Source of the DNA: Ensifer sp. MPMI2T
Lineage (GTDB): Bacteria > Pseudomonadota > Alphaproteobacteria > Rhizobiales > Rhizobiaceae
Reading direction: 5' to 3'
Length of the DNA stretch: 64,000 bases
Assembly (NCBI RefSeq): GCF_004827385.1
Contig: NZ_SRXN01000005.1
Coordinates: 220,702 to 284,701 of the forward strand
Each line of letters opens with the position of its first letter. The first letter of the stretch is position 1. Shown here in pieces: positions 9,383 through 21,383 of this stretch. A program made the translations under genes and the position numbers. A model generated the notes under the pieces. That model was not told the origin of the DNA. It worked only from the letters and a program-made list of their open reading frames with translations, and did no database searches.

Positions 9383-9412
9383 GGCCGGCTTTCCCCGCCG
9401 GCCTCTTTTTTG
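9383..9412 (+). terminator. Orphan plus-strand rho-independent terminator
   Basis: Arms GGCCGGC (9383-9389) and GCCGGCC (9397-9403) are followed by CTCTTTTTTG. No plus-strand gene lies upstream, so it may end a small RNA or an RNA read from the repeat at 9221-9320. Confidence 0.6.
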
Positions 9413-9473
9413 TCTGCCTTCCTCGCAATTCCAGGAAAAGTGTATAGCGGCCCCGTCCGGAATTGCGTAAAGG

Positions 9474-10745
9474 TCAGTCGCAATGGCGGTAGCCGGACTT
9501 GCGCGTCCTCAGGTCGAAGTGGAAGTGGTCCTTGTGGAACGGATCACTACCGGGGCCGAGCACGGTATTGAAATACTTGCAGCTGTCGGAGCGGACGGCC
9601 TTCAGCAGGCCGCGTTCGCGGAAAGCGAAGAAGCCTTTTCTGCGAACATCGATTTCCTTGCCGTTCTTCAGGACGAATTTGCCGACATCGATGGCATTGC
9701 CGCGAGCATGTTCGGACATCGGGTTGCCGCGGCGCGAGTTCATCGTGCGGCAGGAATAGCCGCCGAGCGGCTTGATCGTCTTGACGCCGGACCAGTAGCG
9801 GTAGCGCGATGACGGAGCGAGCTCGTATTTGACCCACTTCGCGAAGGCCTCGGTCACCTGGCAATTCAGCTTTACGGCGGGCTTGACGGCGATGCCGCCG
9901 GAAAGGCCACTAAGCTCGATCGGATAGTCGATGCCGCAGGACGGTCCGTTGCTTATGCGCGGAACATCGCGGAAGACGACTCCAAGCTTCTTCAGGCGCT
10001 GGCGGCAGGCGATTTCCGCACGAGGCATCTCGCCGGTAAATTCCGGCGCGGACATCGGATTGCGCACGCGCGGCAGGAAGGCAACCTGCTGCGGTTCCTG
10101 CGCGGGCTGAACAGTCCGTTGCCGCTCGATGTAGCGCGGCTTCTTCGCCTCCTCCGCCGAGATCTGCTCCGGCGTCAGCGGCGGCAGATCGGGGTCGTAG
10201 CCGAGGCCCGGCTCGGATGCGGGGACTGGACCCGCCTGTCCGCCGAGTCGATGCACGTTGTCCTCGCCGATGCCGGCAACCACCGGCTGACTGGCGTTGC
10301 CCTCGGCAATCTCGTTGCTCTGCTCTTCAGCGAGCCCGACGACCGGCTGGACCCCAAGCATGGCGTCCATATTGACCCCTTCGGGAGGTATCGTCATCGG
10401 AGCGGCACTTGCCATCTGCGTTTCGGCAGTCGGCATCGGCTCGCTGTCGATCATCGGTAGATCGCGCCCCGCCTGTGCGCCGGCATTGGCGGTGACGGCA
10501 TTTCCGCTGGAGGCCGCAACCGGCTCGCCTGAAGGATAAGCTGCCATCTCCTGCCGCGGTCGGGTGTCGGCCCGCACCGGTGCTATGGCGCTGACACGAG
10601 TGCCGCCGTCAACTCTCGCCGACGGTGCGAGCACGTCGGTCGTGCAGGCGACCAGGGAAACGGACAGCATTATCGCGGTCAACGGTCGATGGAGAAGAGA
10701 AACACACGCCATACTCACTGCCGCCTTCATCCACGACAAAACCAA
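9474..10745 (-). CDS. Extensin-like C-terminal domain lipoprotein (LAS-type peptidase-like)
   Basis: A hydrophobic leader ends in a lipobox (SVSLVACTT), so this is probably a lipoprotein. A 200-residue Pro/Ala-rich linker follows, then the extensin-like domain over the last 180 residues. That domain has SEHARGNAIDVG and HKDHFHFDL, which together give the H-x6-D and H-x-H zinc ligands of LAS/M15 peptidases, as well as six or more cysteines. This suggests periplasmic peptidoglycan hydrolysis, which is an inference. The start is ambiguous among ATGs at 10745, 10730 and 10712. The next gene upstream is also a lipoprotein. Confidence 0.82.
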   Translation of the reverse strand: MVLSWMKAAVSMACVSLLHRPLTAIMLSVSLVACTTDVLAPSARVDGGTRVSAIAPVRADTRPRQEMAAYPSGEPVAASSGNAVTANAGAQAGRDLPMIDSEPMPTAETQMASAAPMTIPPEGVNMDAMLGVQPVVGLAEEQSNEIAEGNASQPVVAGIGEDNVHRLGGQAGPVPASEPGLGYDPDLPPLTPEQISAEEAKKPRYIERQRTVQPAQEPQQVAFLPRVRNPMSAPEFTGEMPRAEIACRQRLKKLGVVFRDVPRISNGPSCGIDYPIELSGLSGGIAVKPAVKLNCQVTEAFAKWVKYELAPSSRYRYWSGVKTIKPLGGYSCRTMNSRRGNPMSEHARGNAIDVGKFVLKNGKEIDVRRKGFFAFRERGLLKAVRSDSCKYFNTVLGPGSDPFHKDHFHFDLRTRKSGYRHCD

Positions 10746-10917
10746 AGCCTTGTCGATGCGCCGCCGTCCCTGAAACCGTGGCTGCCGCCTGTGTCGTCAC
10801 GCGGGCGCACGGCCGAAAAAATCGGATCTCGGGTGGACTTTATGCAAACACAGTAAATGAAGCCTTTCCGGCAGAACCCCATATCCGGCGGTCAACCGCC
10901 GCGAGCCGATACGGAAA

Positions 10918-10944
10918 GGCCCGCGTCCATTCGAAACGCGGGCC
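10918..10944 (-). terminator. Terminator of the Kazal-domain gene
   Basis: GGCCCGCG and CGCGGGCC arms read on the minus strand are followed by TTTCC. It lies 31 bases beyond the stop of the Kazal gene. A nearly identical stem terminates the chemoreceptor gene at 11704-11734, so the two hairpins may share an origin. Confidence 0.75.
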
Positions 10945-10975
10945 TGAAATTCTGTGTCGAAGTTCTTGCCGGATG

Positions 10976-11524
10976 TCAGCGGCATTCGCCGCCGTGAACA
11001 ACGCTGAACCCGTCGGCACGTGCCTCACAGGCATTCGGGAAGGTGCGCATGCGCCCGGCGCGCAGACCGCAAACAGGAGCAAATTCCCGCGTGCAGACTT
11101 GCTGCGCTGGCGGACGGACGCTGCCGACGCGGCATTCACCCGGCGCGATTACCCTGAAACCTTCCGCACGTGCCGTGCAGGCATTCGGGAAGGTCTGCCT
11201 CCGTGCGCCGCGCTGGCCACAGACAGGCGCGAATTCACGCGTACAGGCCTGCTGCACCGGCGGGCGACTGGTGGAGCGGCACTCACCGCGGTGCACGACC
11301 CGGAAGCCGTCGGCCCGCGCCAGGCAAGCATTCGAGAAAGTCCGCAGTCGGCTGCCACGCTCGCCACAAACCGGCGCGAACTCCATCGTGCACATTGGCG
11401 GACCTGGCGGACGGATAGGCCCGGGGCGAGGCTCATCGACGACGACCGTGCAGGCCGTTAGGAAGCCGATTGCCATGAGGATGACAGCCGACGGCCGCGA
11501 GATGAAAAGCTTGAGAAGCGACAC
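10976..11524 (-). CDS. Lipoprotein with three Kazal-type protease inhibitor domains
   Basis: The leader ends in lipobox FLTAC (residues 21-25). A short Pro-rich linker precedes three tandem repeats of about 45 residues. Each has the Kazal signature C-x3-FAPVCG, then F-x-NAC, A-x-GF and GEC (repeats near 44-81, 93-130 and 142-182). Kazal domains inhibit serine proteases by a canonical loop. A surface-anchored bacterial version could protect against host or predator proteases, but that role is inferred. The repeats are more alike at the scaffold than at the presumed reactive loop, which fits different targets. Confidence 0.85.
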   Translation of the reverse strand: MSLLKLFISRPSAVILMAIGFLTACTVVVDEPRPGPIRPPGPPMCTMEFAPVCGERGSRLRTFSNACLARADGFRVVHRGECRSTSRPPVQQACTREFAPVCGQRGARRQTFPNACTARAEGFRVIAPGECRVGSVRPPAQQVCTREFAPVCGLRAGRMRTFPNACEARADGFSVVHGGECR

Positions 11525-11703
11525 AGCTTACTCCTCCAGATCTGCGCAATTCCGGACGGGAAACCGCTACGCACGTTTCCGGGAATTGCTTTACAGCGAC
11601 CAGCCTGCAGCGGCCACGCCATCTGACGCCGCCCGCGGCATTACGTCAAGTCCCGCGAGTCGCGTGTCTTCCCATACAACCATCGATAGGGTTTCGACCG
11701 CAT

Positions 11704-11734
11704 AAAAAAGCCCGCGTCCGTTTGAACGCGGGCC
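11704..11734 (-). terminator. Terminator of the chemoreceptor gene
   Basis: On the minus strand a GCCCGCG/CGCGGGC stem is followed by six T residues, 28 bases after the stop of the chemoreceptor gene. It is a textbook rho-independent terminator. Confidence 0.88.
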
Positions 11735-11761
11735 AGTGTTTGCAGGAAGTCTTCTTCTCAG

Positions 11762-13573
11762 TCAGGCCGCCCTGCCATAGGCCGAACGACCATTTTCCTG
11801 CAGGCAGAACTTCTCAAGTAGCGCCTTCAAGTCGCGGCTCTCCTGTGCGAGCGTCTGGCTCGCGGCGGTCGTTTCTTCGACCATCGCGGCATTCTGCTGG
11901 GTCATCTGGTCCATGCTGTTGACGGCAGTGTTGACCTCCTGAAGGCCCGTCGCCTGTTCGCGGGCCGCCGTCGCGATCGAGGCCACCTGCTCGTTCACAC
12001 GATTGACCAGGGTTTCGATCTCCATCAGGGCGTCACCGGTGGAGCGCACCAGTTCGACACCGGCGCCGACTTCCTTGACCGAGGCGCCGATCAAATCCTT
12101 GATCTCCTTGGCGGCGCCGGCCGAGCGCTGGGCGAGCTCGCGCACTTCCTGGGCGACGACCGCGAATCCGCGTCCCGCCTCGCCTGCCCGCGCGGCCTCG
12201 ACGCCGGCATTGAGCGCAAGCAAGTTGGTCTGGAAAGCAATTTCGTCGATGACGCCGATGATCTGGCTGATCCGGCTGGAGGACTCTTCGATCCGCCCCA
12301 TGGCGTCGATCGCGTTGCGAACGATGCCACCGGATTTCGCCGCGCTCGCCTTCGTCTCATTGACCATGTCACGCGCCTCGTGGGCACGGTCGGAGGCATG
12401 GCGAACGGTCGAGGTGATCTCGTCGAGCGCGGCCGCGGTCTGTTCGAGGGCAGCCGCCTGTTGCTCGGTGCGGCGGGAAAGGTTGTTGGCCGCCTCGGAA
12501 ATATCCCCGGCGCTGCCGTGGACGACCTCGGTCGACTGCGAGATGGCGCCGATGACATCGCGAAGGGCCGCCACTGCCGTATTGAAGTCCTGCCGCAACT
12601 TGGCATATTCCGGAGCGATCTCATCGACTTCGGCTGTCAGGTCGCCGCTCGCCAGGCGCTCCAGCGCCGCGCCGATCGTGTCCATCGCGTCCGCCTGCGC
12701 CTCGGCGGTCGCACGCTGGCGCTCCTCATTGCCGCGCCGTTCGGCATTCAGCCTGTGCTGCTGCTCCTCCTCGCGCGAGCGCAATTCGAGTCGCTCCCTG
12801 ACCGAGTCTCGAAGCACGACCAGCACCTTGGCCATCTGGCCGATCTCGTCGCCGCGATCGGTTTCCGGCACGTCGGAGGAAAGATCCTCGTCGGCGATAG
12901 CGCGCATTGAGACTTTCAGCTTCTCGACAGGCCGCACGACGCTGCGCACGATCGCCAGCGCCGCCATCAGGATCGCCAGCGCCGCTGCAGCGAGAATGCC
13001 GGCCATCTGCCAGGCGCGCTCACGGAACATCGCGGCGAGATCGTCGGCATAGACGCCCGTGCCGACCACCCAGCCCCAGGGCTCGAAGCCGGCGACATGA
13101 GAATATTTCAGCACCGGTTCGTCGGCCCCGGGCTTCGGCCAATAGTAGTCGACAAAGCCCTTGCCGTGCGCCTGCACCGTCTTGACGAATTCGATGAAGA
13201 GATGCTTACCGTTCGGGTCCTTGTTGGCGGTCAGGTCCGCGCCGTCGAGCTCCGGCTTGATCGGGTGCATGACCATGGTCGGGTGCATGTCATTGACCCA
13301 GAAATAGCCGCTGTCCTGATAGCGCATTGCCTTGACGGCTTCGAGCGCACGCTTCTGCGCCTCCTCGCGCGAAAGCGTTCCGGCCGCCTCCTGCTTGTAA
13401 TAGGCGCCGAACACGGTGATGGCGTTCTCGTTCATTGCCGCAAGCATCGCCTTGCGCTCGGCGACCAGCCGGTCCTGCGCCTGCACGAGACCAAATGTCA
13501 GCGCCGCCGCCATTGTCAGCAGCGCAAACCCAACCAGCGCGTAGAGACGCGCCGAAATCCGAAATTTTTTCAT
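11762..13573 (-). CDS. Methyl-accepting chemotaxis protein with single Cache sensor
   Basis: This 603-residue chemoreceptor has TM1 at about 11-30, a periplasmic single Cache (sCache_2) domain at about 35-185 containing [20 protein letters not shown]2 near 190-210, HAMP, then a long coiled signalling domain. The hairpin tip has the canonical [20 protein letters not shown] motif. sCache_2 domains often bind small carboxylates. The tail lacks a recognisable CheR-tethering pentapeptide. It would signal through CheA/CheW in the cell-pole array. Monocistronic with its own terminator. Confidence 0.95.
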   Translation of the reverse strand: MKKFRISARLYALVGFALLTMAAALTFGLVQAQDRLVAERKAMLAAMNENAITVFGAYYKQEAAGTLSREEAQKRALEAVKAMRYQDSGYFWVNDMHPTMVMHPIKPELDGADLTANKDPNGKHLFIEFVKTVQAHGKGFVDYYWPKPGADEPVLKYSHVAGFEPWGWVVGTGVYADDLAAMFRERAWQMAGILAAAALAILMAALAIVRSVVRPVEKLKVSMRAIADEDLSSDVPETDRGDEIGQMAKVLVVLRDSVRERLELRSREEEQQHRLNAERRGNEERQRATAEAQADAMDTIGAALERLASGDLTAEVDEIAPEYAKLRQDFNTAVAALRDVIGAISQSTEVVHGSAGDISEAANNLSRRTEQQAAALEQTAAALDEITSTVRHASDRAHEARDMVNETKASAAKSGGIVRNAIDAMGRIEESSSRISQIIGVIDEIAFQTNLLALNAGVEAARAGEAGRGFAVVAQEVRELAQRSAGAAKEIKDLIGASVKEVGAGVELVRSTGDALMEIETLVNRVNEQVASIATAAREQATGLQEVNTAVNSMDQMTQQNAAMVEETTAASQTLAQESRDLKALLEKFCLQENGRSAYGRAA

Positions 13574-13786
13574 CCCCAGCCTCCACTTTGAGGCTGCAGG
13601 ATAGGAGCAGCTCTTTGCAAAGACCCTAACAACGGATGACTAAATTTCGCAGTACTCAATTAACGATTTGAAAACTGCTGACGGCCTTGGCGAGCACTCT
13701 CACGCGAAACGGAATCGTAGGCAGGCGCTCTTTCCTTGCCGACCGACCATGCGGTAGATCTTGTTCGACAACAGGGAGACAGGCTG

Positions 13787-14173
13787 ATGACCGAAGCGAT
13801 GAAGCCGAACGGCGAGCTTACCTTGCGCACACTGGCCATGCCGGGCGACGCCAATGCCGCCGGTGATATCTTCGGTGGCTGGGTCATGGCCCAGATGGAC
13901 CTTTCCTGCGGCATTCGCGCCGCTGAGCGCGCGAGGGGCCGCGTGGTGACGGCTGCCGTCAAGGAAATGGCGTTCGCCCTGCCGGTGAAGATCGGCGACA
14001 CGCTTTGCATCTATACCGATATCGTCAAGGTCGGGCGCACGTCGATGACATTGAAGGTGGAGGCCTGGGCACAGCGTTACCTCTCCCATGTCATGGAGAA
14101 GGTTACGGATGCCATCTTCGTAATGGTGGCGCTCGATTCAACCGGCAAGCCGACGCCGGTACCGGAAGAATAG
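13787..14173 (+). CDS. Acyl-CoA thioesterase, YciA-like hotdog fold
   Basis: A 128-residue single hotdog-fold protein. Characteristic GDANAAGDIFGGWVMAQMD (near residues 18-36) includes the conserved Asn and Asp positions of YciA-type thioesterases, which hydrolyse acyl-CoAs in the cytosol. The frame is open 17 codons further upstream, but the ATG at 13787 with a GGGAGA before it fits the family start. The next gene begins eight bases after the stop, so the two are probably co-transcribed. Confidence 0.9.
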   Translation: MTEAMKPNGELTLRTLAMPGDANAAGDIFGGWVMAQMDLSCGIRAAERARGRVVTAAVKEMAFALPVKIGDTLCIYTDIVKVGRTSMTLKVEAWAQRYLSHVMEKVTDAIFVMVALDSTGKPTPVPEE

Positions 14174-14181
14174 GCAGGCAA

Positions 14182-14772
14182 ATGGAAGCTCCCGCGCCAG
14201 ATCCGGCGATCTTCTCCCATATCCGCATCGTCATGGGCATGATCATCAGCCTGAGCCTGGCGCGGCTCTTGAGCGGCGTGGCGCTTTTCGTCCAGCACCC
14301 CGGCAAGACCAAGGTCTACTGGATCCACCTTGGCTGGGTGCTGTTCATGTTCGTATTCCTGCTGCATTTCTGGTGGTGGGAATACTACCTGCATTCACTC
14401 GCGGTGATCGATTTCAGCGTCTACCTCTTCGTCATTCTCTACGCCTGCATCTATTTCTTCCTCTGCGTGCTGCTCTTTCCGACCTCTCTGGACGAATATG
14501 CCGGCTACGAGGAGTATTTCCTGTCGCGGCGGGCGTGGTTCTTCGGCTTCCTCGCGGTCGCGTTTGCGGTCGACCTCCTCGACACGGCGCTCAAGGGGAA
14601 AGCCCATTTCGAAAGCTACGGCCTCGAATATCCGTTGCGCAACGCGGCCTATATCATCCTGTGCGTTGCCGCCGCCTGGACGCCGAACAGGCGTTTCCAC
14701 GCGGTCTTCCTCGTCGGTGGCCTGCTCTACCAACTGATCTGGATCTATCGCGCCTTCGACCTGCTTAGCTGA
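14182..14772 (+). CDS. Hypothetical integral membrane protein
   Basis: A 196-residue protein with about six hydrophobic segments and an aromatic-rich stretch (HFWWWEYY). I do not recognise the family. The frame continues upstream into the thioesterase gene, but the ATG at 14182 is the first one after the thioesterase stop. It is likely in an operon with the thioesterase. Confidence 0.72.
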   Translation: MEAPAPDPAIFSHIRIVMGMIISLSLARLLSGVALFVQHPGKTKVYWIHLGWVLFMFVFLLHFWWWEYYLHSLAVIDFSVYLFVILYACIYFFLCVLLFPTSLDEYAGYEEYFLSRRAWFFGFLAVAFAVDLLDTALKGKAHFESYGLEYPLRNAAYIILCVAAAWTPNRRFHAVFLVGGLLYQLIWIYRAFDLLS

Positions 14773-14799
14773 TGGCGGACGGGCTGGGACAGGCGATTG

Positions 14800-14890
14800 C
14801 CCCTCACCCTAGCCCTCTCCCCGCGCGGGGGGAGAGGGGAATCTGGAGCGAGCCGCTTGTTCCTTCTGGGGAGAAGGTGCCGGCAGGCGG
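14800..14890. repeat. Dispersed repeat with CCCTCACCCTAGCCCTCTCC core
   Basis: The sequence CCCTCACCCTAGCCCTCTCC leads into a CCCCGCG/CGGGG hairpin and then a GGAGAAGGTGCCGG tail. The complement of the same core closes the repeat at 23931-24042. Such modules are abundant between genes of rhizobia. Confidence 0.65.
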
Positions 14891-14904
14891 ATGAGCGGCA
14901 AAGC

Positions 14905-15258
14905 TCACCCTTTGAAAATGAACGAAGCGCCGGCTGCGATCAGCGCGAAGCCGATGACATGGTGCCAGCCGATCGACTCCTTCAGCCAAAAGATCGAGAA
15001 GATGACGAAGATGGTGAGCGTGATCACCTCCTGCATCGTCTTCAATTGCGCCGCCGAATAGACCGAGTGGCCGATGCGGTTGGCAGGAACGGCCAGCCAA
15101 TATTCGAAGAAGGCGATGCCCCAGCTTGCGACGATGACGATGTAGAGCGGAGACGACGTGAACTTCAGGTGGCCATACCAGGCGAAGGTCATGAACACGT
15201 TGGAGACAAGCAGAAGCAGTACCGGCCAGACATAGGCGGGATTGATGGCGAAGGGCAT
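14905..15258 (-). CDS. DUF486 family small membrane protein (DMT-like)
   Basis: The 117 residues form four hydrophobic segments, as expected for DUF486, a small relative of drug/metabolite transporters. I chose the ATG at 15258 because the hydrophobic family region begins there; the open 102 codons upstream are Arg-rich and unlike a protein. Function is unknown. Convergent with the preceding membrane protein gene and divergent from uvrB. Confidence 0.85.
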   Translation of the reverse strand: MPFAINPAYVWPVLLLLVSNVFMTFAWYGHLKFTSSPLYIVIVASWGIAFFEYWLAVPANRIGHSVYSAAQLKTMQEVITLTIFVIFSIFWLKESIGWHHVIGFALIAAGASFIFKG

Positions 15259-15604
15259 GAAGACCTCGGGAGAGCGCGAATCGTTGCCCGAGGATGAGCC
15301 CATCGGGATCGCCACTGCAAGCGGTTCACCGAGCCCGAACCGCGCTTTCCAGGATCTCGCGGGTGCGGCGCGGATACTCCCGAAGCTTCGCCACCGAGCG
15401 AAACCCGTTTCGGCCGTGTGTTGCTGCGTTGCTTCCACCCTTGCCTGCTGAAACGGATCCCGAGCGATCTTGCACAGCCGATGTGTCGGCGCAATCGCCG
15501 CGTGCACGGGCCAGCCACTAAAGCCGGTCGAAAAACACCCGTTTCGTTTCCCTTTTGTACTCATTCCCCTTCACATTCGGGCTGACTTTGTCCATATTCC
15601 GGCC

Positions 15605-18664
<3,060 letters not shown>

Positions 18665-18741
18665 TCCGATAACAGCGAACGCAGCTGGATGCCTTCATGG
18701 CATTTATACTTCCACCTTTCTTCAGTCGAGCAGGATTACCC

Positions 18742-18770
18742 TCAGGGCGAGTGAGAAGCACTCGCCCTGA
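18742..18770. terminator. Perfect hairpin downstream of uvrB
   Basis: Arms TCAGGGCGAGTG and CACTCGCCCTGA enclose a five-base loop. No T-tract follows, so it is either a weak terminator or an mRNA 3'-end stabiliser for uvrB. The 18665-18920 gap has no convincing gene. Confidence 0.5.
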
Positions 18771-18822
18771 GATATGCATGGCCTTCTACCACGCCCGCTA
18801 CCCCGCCACCCGTAACTCTGTG

Positions 18823-18855
18823 CGCCATATGCCCAGATTGTTCGGGCATATGGCG
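18823..18855. promoter_or_regulatory. Candidate operator palindrome upstream of the toxin-antitoxin operon
   Basis: Twelve-base arms CGCCATATGCCC and GGGCATATGGCG are perfectly inverted around nine bases and lie 66-98 bases before the first gene of the operon. Xre-type antitoxins usually bind inverted repeats in their own promoter, so this is the best candidate site. No T-run follows that would make it a terminator. Confidence 0.5.
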
Positions 18856-18920
18856 TATGCGTCTGAGCTATGCTATTGTTGAAGTATCGTACCGAGCATA
18901 AATGACGAAGGTGGTCCTAA

Positions 18921-20291
18921 TTGAAGAATACGGCGCGTAAGCAGGACTACAACTCGCAGATATCTGAGTTCGAACCCGTCACAATCGTGGCGAAGCGGGC
19001 TGCGCACATCGCGCATTCGCGCTCCAAGACTGTCGCCCCTGCGAAGATCCCCACCGAAATCTCAACACTTGATATTCTGTCGGGAGGAGTAAATCGTCGC
19101 GCGGTAACGCTGTTGCTTGGCGGTGATGGCGCCACAAGGACCAAACTAGCGGTGGATATCGCTTGTAACATCGCAGCATCGTATGAACCAGAAGTGCAGG
19201 AAGACGGGACGTTTTTCACGAAAAAAGGTGGCGTCGTTGGATACTATTCTCTGGAGCTCTCTGCAGAGCGGCTTGCAACCATAATATTGGGGGCGCAGAC
19301 AGGAATCAGCCAATCTAGGATCGTTAATGGCAATATTACAGACGAGGAATTTGCGCAGCTTTCCAAATGTTCCGAATTGATGCGAAAGCTGCCTTTGTTT
19401 ATCGACCAGACGGCTGAAATTTCTGCAAGTCAAATCTCTGCACGCACTCAAATATTAAAACAAAAGAGGGGGCTCGATGTTCTAATCGTCGATTACATCG
19501 AACTGCTTTCTGACGTAAAGAAAAACACCTATGCAATAATTGACGCACTGGAGAAGCTCGAGGAGATTGCGGATTACCTCGACGTTGCCGTCATCGCAAT
19601 TTCAGAGTCACCGCGGGATTCCTATGAGGTCCTCAAAGCGCCGCGACCGTACGATACGATCTGGATTGACGGAAATAATACTTCTCCTGACCATGACTTC
19701 AACGCTTCGTTTTATCCGAAGGAACTCGCGTCGTATTCTTCACACGATAGGAGAAACAGATCCCCGCATCGTGAAGGCGAGCCAGAGTCGAACGCTGAAT
19801 TTCTTGAGCGCGCTTCGCGCATGTCGGACGATGACCTCTATAGCCACCACACAAACGGCGGCGCTCATCCGAGCAAGTTAGCGGCGACTCTGGGTGGGGA
19901 AAAGGAGCTTGGGAGGTCAATTACGTCGATCGCAGACTTGGCGCGTCTAGTTCAGGATGGGCTGCCAACTTCGACTATAAATACACTGAGCCGCCTTGGC
20001 TTTTCCCATTCAGAAATCGAGCAGATAGTAGCCCCCCGGAGAACCTTGGCACGGCGTCGCGAGCAGGGTCGCCTGAGCCCGTCTGAGGGAGATTCAGTAA
20101 TTCGAGCAACTAGGCTGTTGCTAATGGCAATATCTGTGTTTGGTCGACAGGAGACTGCACTTAGCTGGTTGAGGACGGAGCAAAGAACAAGGCTGGGCGG
20201 CCGCGCGCCTATGAACCTATTGAACTCTGAAGCCGGTGCGGAGGCTGTCGAGGAGATATTACTGCAGGCGCTTTACGGGATGACAGCATGA
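18921..20291 (+). CDS. DnaB-type RecA-fold domain fused to Xre/MbcA/ParS antitoxin domain
   Basis: This 456-residue protein has two recognisable parts. Residues about 45-260 follow the DnaB helicase C-terminal domain: GYYSLELSAERLATIIL (108-124), LFIDQTAEISASQI, and a Walker B-like LIVDYIELLS (188-197). The P-loop is degenerate: the GKT of DnaB is replaced by T72-R73-T74, so ATP hydrolysis is doubtful. Residues about 335-456 match RES-Xre antitoxins: helix-turn-helix region with RRTLARRREQGRLSPSEG, then the ParS toxin-binding part with VFG, ALSWLRT and GGRAPMNLL. Its stop overlaps the RES toxin start (ATGA). I infer an antitoxin with an added DNA- or helicase-interacting domain. The start at 18921 is a non-ATG codon and is uncertain. 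AT-richer than its neighbours. Confidence 0.82.
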   Translation: MKNTARKQDYNSQISEFEPVTIVAKRAAHIAHSRSKTVAPAKIPTEISTLDILSGGVNRRAVTLLLGGDGATRTKLAVDIACNIAASYEPEVQEDGTFFTKKGGVVGYYSLELSAERLATIILGAQTGISQSRIVNGNITDEEFAQLSKCSELMRKLPLFIDQTAEISASQISARTQILKQKRGLDVLIVDYIELLSDVKKNTYAIIDALEKLEEIADYLDVAVIAISESPRDSYEVLKAPRPYDTIWIDGNNTSPDHDFNASFYPKELASYSSHDRRNRSPHREGEPESNAEFLERASRMSDDDLYSHHTNGGAHPSKLAATLGGEKELGRSITSIADLARLVQDGLPTSTINTLSRLGFSHSEIEQIVAPRRTLARRREQGRLSPSEGDSVIRATRLLLMAISVFGRQETALSWLRTEQRTRLGGRAPMNLLNSEAGAEAVEEILLQALYGMTA

Positions 20292-20836
20292 GTGCAGATA
20301 TATTCCGTGTTACAAATGAAGAATTTGCACGCAGTCCTTCGCAGGTCTTAGAAGGAGTCGGAGGCCTAAATGTTCCCGGCAGGTGGCATCTTAAAGGATC
20401 GAGAGTCACTTATTTTGCGAGCAGCCGCGCCCTTGGACTGCTAGAGCGCTTGGCTCATTTGGATATTGTTCCAGGAGAGGCTCCGTCAACGTGGGTGGCA
20501 GTGAAGTTGAGTGTTTCCCCGCGGCTCTTGGGACCCGACTGTATGCGGCAGATTTCAGCCGACGAGCTCTACAGGCTTGATAAGGACTGGCGAAAACCCG
20601 GCAACAAAACATGCCTTCGGATTGGAGTAGCGTGGTATGGCGACAATAAGCATCTCCTATTGAGGGTGCCATCGGCAATCATCCCTGAGGAATACAACAC
20701 AGTTGTAAATTGCTCGCACCCCCTGCTACCGGTACTTGTTGCTGCCTCAGATTTTGAACGCGCCCCGATCTCCATTGACAGGAGAATAGTGGAGATCCTT
20801 GATCCGGCGGCTATCGCGAAGCGCAGGCAGAGATAG
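20288..20836 (+). CDS. RES-domain toxin, NAD+-degrading type
   Basis: A 182-residue RES-family protein. Characterised RES toxins deplete cellular NAD+ (phosphorolysis) or ADP-ribosylate a target. Expected active-site residues are present: R32 in GRW, Y42 in VTYFA and E53 in LLERLAHL, plus the later VVNCSHPLLP, equivalent to the family's N-x-x-HP. No truncation is seen. Start overlaps the antitoxin stop by four bases, the usual antitoxin-first order of RES-Xre pairs. Codon use and AT content match the antitoxin and differ from flanking genes, consistent with joint transfer. Confidence 0.85.
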   Translation: MSADIFRVTNEEFARSPSQVLEGVGGLNVPGRWHLKGSRVTYFASSRALGLLERLAHLDIVPGEAPSTWVAVKLSVSPRLLGPDCMRQISADELYRLDKDWRKPGNKTCLRIGVAWYGDNKHLLLRVPSAIIPEEYNTVVNCSHPLLPVLVAASDFERAPISIDRRIVEILDPAAIAKRRQR

Positions 20837-20873
20837 ACAATTAGGCCGGCAACTTGCGCGATTGTCAGCCCCG

Positions 20874-21345
20874 ACTCCGCCGCCCTCGCCTTCACCTCCA
20901 ACGCCTCCAGCTCATACGAATACCCCTCCAGCATCGTATACGCCTGCTCGATTGCCTCGATCTGCGCTTCGGCGTTCTTGATCGCCTCCCCGATCGACTG
21001 GCTGCGGGCGCGGAGCATCGAGCCGAATACATCGGTTTCCGGCCGCCGGCCGAGGCGGTCGAGGTTGTTTACGGGCATGGGGAGCGGTGGCGCTCGATTC
21101 GAGGATGTGGAAACGTTTTCTGACGATGTCGCCGGAGACTGCGGCGCATGGCGGCGACCCGATCGAGGTTGCGCGCTCGTGTTCTCAAGGCATGAACTCG
21201 TTCAGTATCGTCAGCATCGTCAACCCGTAAAAATTGTAGGATCGGCGAGCAGGGATCGTAGCCGGTGTCGTCATTGACCTTGCGGCGCACCGGTCCTTAA
21301 GCAGGTCGTAGGCCGCCTGCAGCTTGCCCAACTGCTCGCCATCAA
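20874..21345 (-). pseudogene. Decayed copy of the DnaJ-like gene at 22523-23119
   Basis: Translated in several minus-strand frames, this stretch reproduces parts of the intact gene: EAIKNAEAQIEAIEQAYTML and LGRRPETDVFGSMLRARSQS in one frame, RRKVNDDTGYDP in another, and EQLGKLQAAYDLLKD in a third. The stop codon of the original is lost, there are several frameshifts, and much of the middle is missing. The copy begins right after the toxin gene. Confidence 0.85.
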
Positions 21346-21383
21346 CAAGCCCACACGCGGATACCGAGCATTTGCCGTGCCGC

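Noticed and set aside
18697..18882. 61-codon frame between uvrB and the toxin-antitoxin operon
   Set aside because: It spans two perfect palindromes, lacks a ribosome site and shows no protein-like pattern.
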